A program made the translations under genes and the position numbers. 64,000 nucleotides of DNA from Branchiostoma floridae (taxonomy: Eukaryota > Chordata > Leptocardii > Amphioxiformes > Branchiostomatidae). The notes below the pieces were generated by a model that did not search any database, was not told where the DNA came from, and saw only the letters and a program-made list of their open reading frames with translations. This document shows positions 57,948 to 64,000 of the stretch, piece by piece. How positions within the stretch are numbered: position 1 is the first letter of the stretch; each line of letters opens with the position of its first letter. Location: positions 11,369,491 to 11,433,490 of the forward strand of contig NC_049983.1 in the NCBI RefSeq assembly GCF_000003815.2. The letters are read 5' to 3'.

Positions 57948-60710
57948 ATGTCATGGCATAAATCTGCTGAAATATTTTGGTAGCAAGCCAAACTCAAACC
58001 TATTTGCTTTTTAGATGAGATTTTCATGTCTCAGTCTTTTTAACGTGATGCCATTAATCAAGCAATCACATTTTAAGCATGTATGTTGCCAGACAAGCAC
58101 TTGATTACTAAGTAATTTTCCACCCTTCCAGTTTACATTGTGGATCTGATTATCAGCCCTCAGGCTGCTTTTAACAGTTTAGCTCTGTTGTCATGGATAC
58201 TTAGTCTTTGTTATAACTGTTTGTTGTTACACATGTCCTCAAGGCTTGCAGATGTCCTGTATTCTATAAGACTAAACCTTGTGATAATCTCTTCTGCAAT
58301 GTAGACAATGCTTTATTAATGCTGTGGGATTAAAAAATCGCTAATCTAAAGATAGATATTAGATATTTTGGAAATTGAATGTGCCAGCCAAGTCCAGATT
58401 CTTTTGTTCAAATCTTTTACTGTTTTCAGTTGGAATGAAAATAAATTGACAATGACATTCTGCATACCACCCTGTCCGTGGTACTGAAATATAGCAATTT
58501 ATTCATAAATTATGAATTGAATATTCTGTCCTCAGAAATGTTCCGTTATATCCAGTGAGAGCTGCAATTACTGAAAACATGTCTTTTCCCTCCCAGCAAA
58601 ACATGTATAGTTAATGATTTATAAATTGTGTAATAATTTTGTTACCACTACTTAGCGTAAATGGTATGGTTGTTTGAGGCAGAAAAAACAGAGAACATGA
58701 ACTGACATGTACCACATGTTTGTTTCATGGAAAACCATCTGCTCTCAAGTAAAACCACAGCCTGATTTGTTATAGTCAGGTGTCTGAAGGCTATGGGACT
58801 AATTCAGGACTATGTGCCGCAATAAGAGCATTAAACATTTGGCCATCAATAAGTAATGAACCAAATAAAACTCCATGGATTTTTTATAAAACTTTTCAGG
58901 TGGTACCAGGTAATTTGATAATTGTGTAACCGTAGTACTTTGAATTAAGAAATTGTATACAGGGAATTCAATTTCCCAGTTGTATTCAACCATTGTGTAA
59001 GTGGGGCTTTATTCAGGCCATAACAGAACCAAAGTGGCACTTAACAGCCCAAATCCACTGAAGCATGAGCTTTAAATGGTAATTGGGAGACAAATAGTTT
59101 CTTCAGAGAATAGCCAAAGTAGGGCAATTGCAGGGATTTGAATTAATAAGATATATAGACTGTCTCTAATTCTGGAGCATTTGGCCAAGTAACCCACCTT
59201 TCTAACTTGAACAAAACCATGAAATTTGCATGTGATGGGCTCTTTTCCATTGACAAGATGCAATAGGCTTATAGTTAGAATCATATGACGAAATGTTCTA
59301 GATTTCTGTTGCAAGCAACATTACTGTTCATTTCTACATAATATACTCTGAGAAAGATCTTTTGTAGAGCACAAACGTTTGCAAAAGTTACATGACAGAA
59401 ATAGAAGAGCTGCTTTAATTAAGCTGACTTCTAAACTCAAGTTTCAAAGTGCAGAACCCATATCTTGTATCACAGAGTCAGCTTTAAAGTCCAACCTGGG
59501 ATTTTGTGGCATTGTTTGTACCGTACACCCTACGGAGTTCTTTCCTGCCTTTGTAATATAGTAGTCTTAATGTCGTGCCTTTTCTTTTGCCCAGAACTAC
59601 AGTTACTATTACTTTTTGGCAATCCTTTGACTTATAAAGAACAAGTAGTTCGTCACTTATGGGGTTACATCAGATTTGGGAACAGGTGCATGTATGTACC
59701 AATTTCTTTGACCCAGTAAAAGCTATGATTTCACCACTTTAAGCTACAACAGAACCAGGAGTGTTACTGTTGCTCTGTCCCATTTTCATCTTGATGGTCA
59801 GGGACAATGGTTGCTTCCTACACCAGCTTCTTCCATCCTTCCCTGTTCTCTGCATGCCAGTAACTTGCCTGTCCAGTCACTGATGTGCAGTGCAGACATT
59901 AAATGTTCATCTGAAATTATCCAAAAGTTCTATATGCTGTCTGCAGTCATCTCAATCTGCAGTATCTATATGTTAGCAATCAGCAACTCTGGTTTTTAAC
60001 CCAAAGGCCAAGGTTGTAAAAACCTGGCTGTCAAAGCAATAAAAAGATAAAATATATTGCTAAAAGATTGATGATGATGGCGCCAATGAAGACCTTTACT
60101 TCGATATCAGTCGCCCTTGCTATCAGAGTAACATCAGACGAATTGCAAGGCATTAGCACAATGCATATGTGGACAAATTAATGTGCAGACTTTCATATGG
60201 TTTTATCTGTAGAGGCCACATCAAATGGTACAGGCAGTAGAGAACTGAATATGTTGCAACAGGGAGACTGATACTAAATGAATTATAAGGATTACTTTTT
60301 TACAGGATGGGTTTTACCCATCACGGCATTGAAACGATGTCTAAAACTCTGTATGTCACCCAGGGTGATGGGTTCTATTGAGTCTCGTCCAAAGAGAACC
60401 AAGCAAGAATAGATTCTGATGCTGATATGATAGAAGTCCATTTGAATCAGAGTATACCGGATGAATAGACATTCAAATTCCTGCATGCACAGTATTAGAT
60501 TTAAATCTTCCAATTCTGGATATTACCCTAGGCATTTATCTTTTATCAGACATTGAGCTGAATCAGATGCAGCTACTCCTATCTATAGGGTCCATGATAA
60601 ACTGTGTGAATTTATGAATATTTCTGGGGTGTGTAATTAAGTGTTAAACCATTCCTTTAAGCAAGTAGATGTAAAGTGGATAAATCCTTTAGGTGACTGA
60701 CCTTGTGGTG

Positions 60711-60745
60711 GCATTAGTGGTTCAGTGGTAGAAAGATGTTGGTTT
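60711..60745 (+). pseudogene. tRNA-Gly-like 5' fragment
   Basis: GCATTAGTGGTTCAGTGGTA then GAA matches the first 23 bases of tRNA-Gly (D-arm and A box) with one difference. The anticodon arm and B box are not found downstream. Confidence 0.5.
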
Positions 60746-63700
60746 GCTCGTCTACCAAGACTTTTTTGCCATTTCCATACTCTCCGTCCTTTACCTTTTA
60801 CTTCTTTAGCATCAGCTGAGCTAATGATTTTCCATGCAGTTTACAGCATTGCTTGTTCCAGATGAGAAGCAGCGCTGCCATTACCTTGTAGACAGTGCGC
60901 CCTTTGAGTCTTGGATCATTTCCAACTGGTGTAATTTGACTCCAATGCAGAGAAATTATGGCCAGTTATGACATGTTCAGTTGAAAGAAAACTGTCTCGG
61001 AGTGTCTCCTCTGTAGATACCTGGATATCTTAATAGTTTCTCCACTAATCAAGGCTTGCAAAACTTTAGGCTACTCTAAAAGCAAATTTGCAAGATGCAA
61101 AACGGTACAGAGCTTTACCTCTTCATCTGTGCTGACAGCTTATGTTGGCAACAATGATAGATGAGGGGTGAAGAGAGATAAGCCTGATGCGCTTACAAGC
61201 ATCAGCAGTTGATAGGTCTTATCCCCAAACTGCAATCTTTCCCAGTGCTGATGGATGCTTGGCTGTGGCAAAATTACAAAAACTATTATGCCTGGTCACA
61301 AAGCACACAACCAAAGTGAAGGATAGTTGGTATTTGTTCAAGTTGCCACTTATACACACTCCCCCAAATGTCTAACTTGTCATCTAACTACTTTCCATCT
61401 TTGAAACTTTGTGCAGTTAGCATTTTGATGAGACAGCATCTAAAAAGTACAGAGCATAACTGTGAATTATTTGACATCTACTTGAAAGCTTGCTAGCAGC
61501 AACTGCGCCACATGTGCTGTTCATCCTTCTTTAACATGTCAAATTATCCTTAATTACTTTTTTTTTTTGTTATCTCGTTCCTGATTCTGGTTTGTTCTTC
61601 TCTTCCTCTCTTTTTGTTCTGACGGCAGTTGCACTGAGCAAGAGCAGTGAGTGATGATAGGTTTTAGATAATCTGCTCATAACCAGATAAAGTTGCCTAT
61701 TATCGTCCACAGTTAATATCATTAATCCCAACAACCTGTTCATCATAATGTCAGCTACGCACAGATATTGCAAAGTTGGAAATGTTCGGTCATCATAGTA
61801 ATTTTAGAAAAGTGTGGAGCCAATTTTCTCAATTTCAGTATTATCTTGAATCCTAAAATTACCTCAAGAGTGTAGAAGTTGTTTTCAAGCACATACTGAG
61901 TTGAATAATGAAATTAGACCATAGTTACCTACTGGTTGTGTAATAAGAATTCTCCTTCAACCTATATTCTACCAACCTGATGAAACTATTTTCGGAAGTA
62001 CATCATAGTTGTTTGTGTTATACTGAATCTCAAGATGCAAGGACAAATCGGCACATTTTCTTGTTTTAAGATGAAGGCAGTGTTAATGAGTGCAGATTCA
62101 ACAAGTACAGAGATGAGTGCTTGCTTATTAGCAATTAGTATTGATTCCTCTTGCACAGGTGAACTCAGTCTTGACTTGTCTCTTATTTCTGCGTCTTCAA
62201 AGTGTCTTTTGCATGCATTCTTATTAGCCTTGAACACAGGAATCCTTAGAAGTGACATAATTGGCTGTACTGGGACAGTTCTCCCAAGCTGACCATCAAG
62301 CAATGCTCCCTCATTGCTCATTAGCTCATGTCAGGATGTTGAATTATGGGGGAACCAACAATTTTTTGAAGCTGCATTTGTAGCACCGCCATTGACTTGG
62401 ACCTCTTGATATTGACACTCAGAAGAGCAATATCTTGTTACGTATGCAGGCTGTATGGTTTCTATTGTCCTGTGGGTTTAAAAGAAGGCAGCTTTGAAGT
62501 TCTTGAAGAAATATCGATGGTCATTATTATTAAGTTATTCTATTTTGATGGCATATGGTTGCTTTTACTGCCCAATGCTGGGAATTTCTGTGGTGTATCC
62601 TGCCATGATATTGTGGTTGAAATACATGCCTTACATTAGAATGGTGGTGCATGTGTGTGTATTGATTTGTACTCAATATGTCAAAGCCCATAGGAAAGTC
62701 AAAGTCACCATCAAAACCAGTGCTATTATTTTGTTGCATAATTGATGATATTGCTGCAATTGAGTCATATTTCTAAAGCGATTGGTCCACTCCCATTTAC
62801 AGCTGACTGAAGTAATGTCACACCCAGTGAGAATGTGTGCAAACATAGACTGTATGCTTGAGTCTAGGTTTACCAGGTTGGTCATGGTATCATGGATCTC
62901 TACTGTTATGGCTGGTTGGCCTGCCAAGGTCACTGCCGTCATATATTTCCCATGGTAGATGTGAATTATTAAATCCACAGAGCGTGACATGATTGATAGA
63001 GGAAGGATTATATTCATATCAGAAATGATACACCCAAGTCAACCATGAATGCAAACCACATGTGGGTAGTTGTTATTGCAATGTCTGTTGCCGCGGAAAG
63101 TTATCCTAGCTTTGACGTCATCCGGTACGGACATTTTTGTTCAACGTACTGCAGGATCCTCTTTGAAAGCTTTTAAGTAGCCTATTAGTCAAAGGCTTTG
63201 TCTTGTTGAGTGGAGCAAAATCATTTGATTGGCTCTGAGCTGTTTGAGAGGAAGTTATGCTTATGGGTGTTATGAAAAGGATAGGAAAGTTTTTATGTTA
63301 TGGCTACATTGTATATTAACAGCTTGGCAGTTTATGTGATTTAGACCAGGCAACAAACTGAACTGAGAAAATATCAGCTGCCTCTTTTGTTGTTAATGTA
63401 TTTGTGACATAGAAATCGTAAGAGGCAGAAAAAGCTTTGAATGTTGAGGAAACATTAACTCTCATGATTCCACTGGGTGCCATAATACCACCACATCAAA
63501 AAAAGATGTTGCTATAGAGGCCTTCTGAAGACTGTCTTGAACACCTTGATACCTGAAGTGTTTATACCTCAGGATTACTGATGGTTCATTGGTACATCTG
63601 TTGAAATTCTTTTAAATCCATGTATTTTTCTTATCTGGCAGTATTACTATTATGATATCCTGTGGAATTATTTATGAAGAATATCCATACATTCAGCACC

Positions 63701-64000
63701 ACGGACAGTGCATGTTCTTATGTCTACTTCTTGCATGGCAAAAGATTATGATAATAAACTACAGTTGTAACTGGAAAACAGGCATTATCCAAGTATTACT
63801 CTTTGACAGTGGCAAAAATAACCCACATCAACGAGTCTTTAAACATATTTATATGACTGTATACAGTATATATGTCATATTTTTTCTATCACAAACTACA
63901 ATTTTTTCTTTCCTCTTCTACTCCATTCATTAATGGCTCATGAAGTGTACACATGCCGTTCAAATCATATTCAGCTGCTTGTGACAGCCAATCATTGGCC

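Larger units (their letters stand above)
43271..64000 (+). other. CAMK1: CaMKI intron 3, at least 20.7 kb, open at the window edge
   Basis: I searched for the next kinase exon (G-G-E-L-F-D-R region) and did not see it. Apart from the repeats listed separately, the stretches 43271-49300, 50280-51150, 51340-52670, 52830-54640, 55040-57720 and 57950-60700, and the rest to 64000, are AT-rich and non-coding, with only short chance ORFs. Confidence 0.7.

Overview
This is a eukaryotic, intron-rich animal window. Exon content, small exons with GT-AG introns, tRNA- and 5S-derived SINEs and many short palindromic DNA elements fit a lancelet (Branchiostoma). That assignment is inference; another marine deuterostome is possible. 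All gene models were built by reading exons, phases and splice sites by eye.

Layout. (1) 1-18965, + strand: exons 2 (last 11 bases) to 15 of a copper type II, ascorbate-dependent monooxygenase of the DBH/MOXD1 family (copy A). (2) 18966-22670: intergenic, with nested mobile-element remnants and the tail of a LINE. (3) 22671-38844, + strand: a complete 15-exon paralogue (copy B, 654 aa). (4) 38845-41220: intergenic. (5) 41592 to the window end, + strand: the first three coding exons of a calcium/calmodulin-dependent protein kinase I gene, whose third intron runs at least 20.7 kb past the edge.

Copies A and B are a tandem segmental duplication. Homology continues through introns and the 3' flank, ending near 21508 in A and 40397 in B. 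Inside intron 5 of each copy, on the opposite strand, lies an intact three-exon gene for a 168-aa secreted glycoprotein of a family I do not recognise. It was duplicated together with its host and stayed open in both.

Because B is an empty-site reference for A and vice versa, many insertions can be read directly. A carries a 5.6 kb terminal-inverted-repeat element in intron 2 built largely from two tandem arrays (about 115 bp and 141 bp units), a 3-bp-TSD palindromic element placed inside the splice donor of exon 5, a related one in intron 2, and a 1 kb element with 162-bp internal repeats. B carries a tRNA-SINE with target-site duplication, a 1.37 kb TIR-like element, a foldback element with about 200-bp arms, and a 1.6 kb TIR element with four 230-bp internal repeats.

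Functionally, the two monooxygenases are predicted secretory-pathway copper hydroxylases with all six copper ligands kept, joined to an N-terminal coiled coil and a Gly/Thr/Ser linker that I do not know from vertebrate MOXD1. The kinase gene is an unrelated neighbour.
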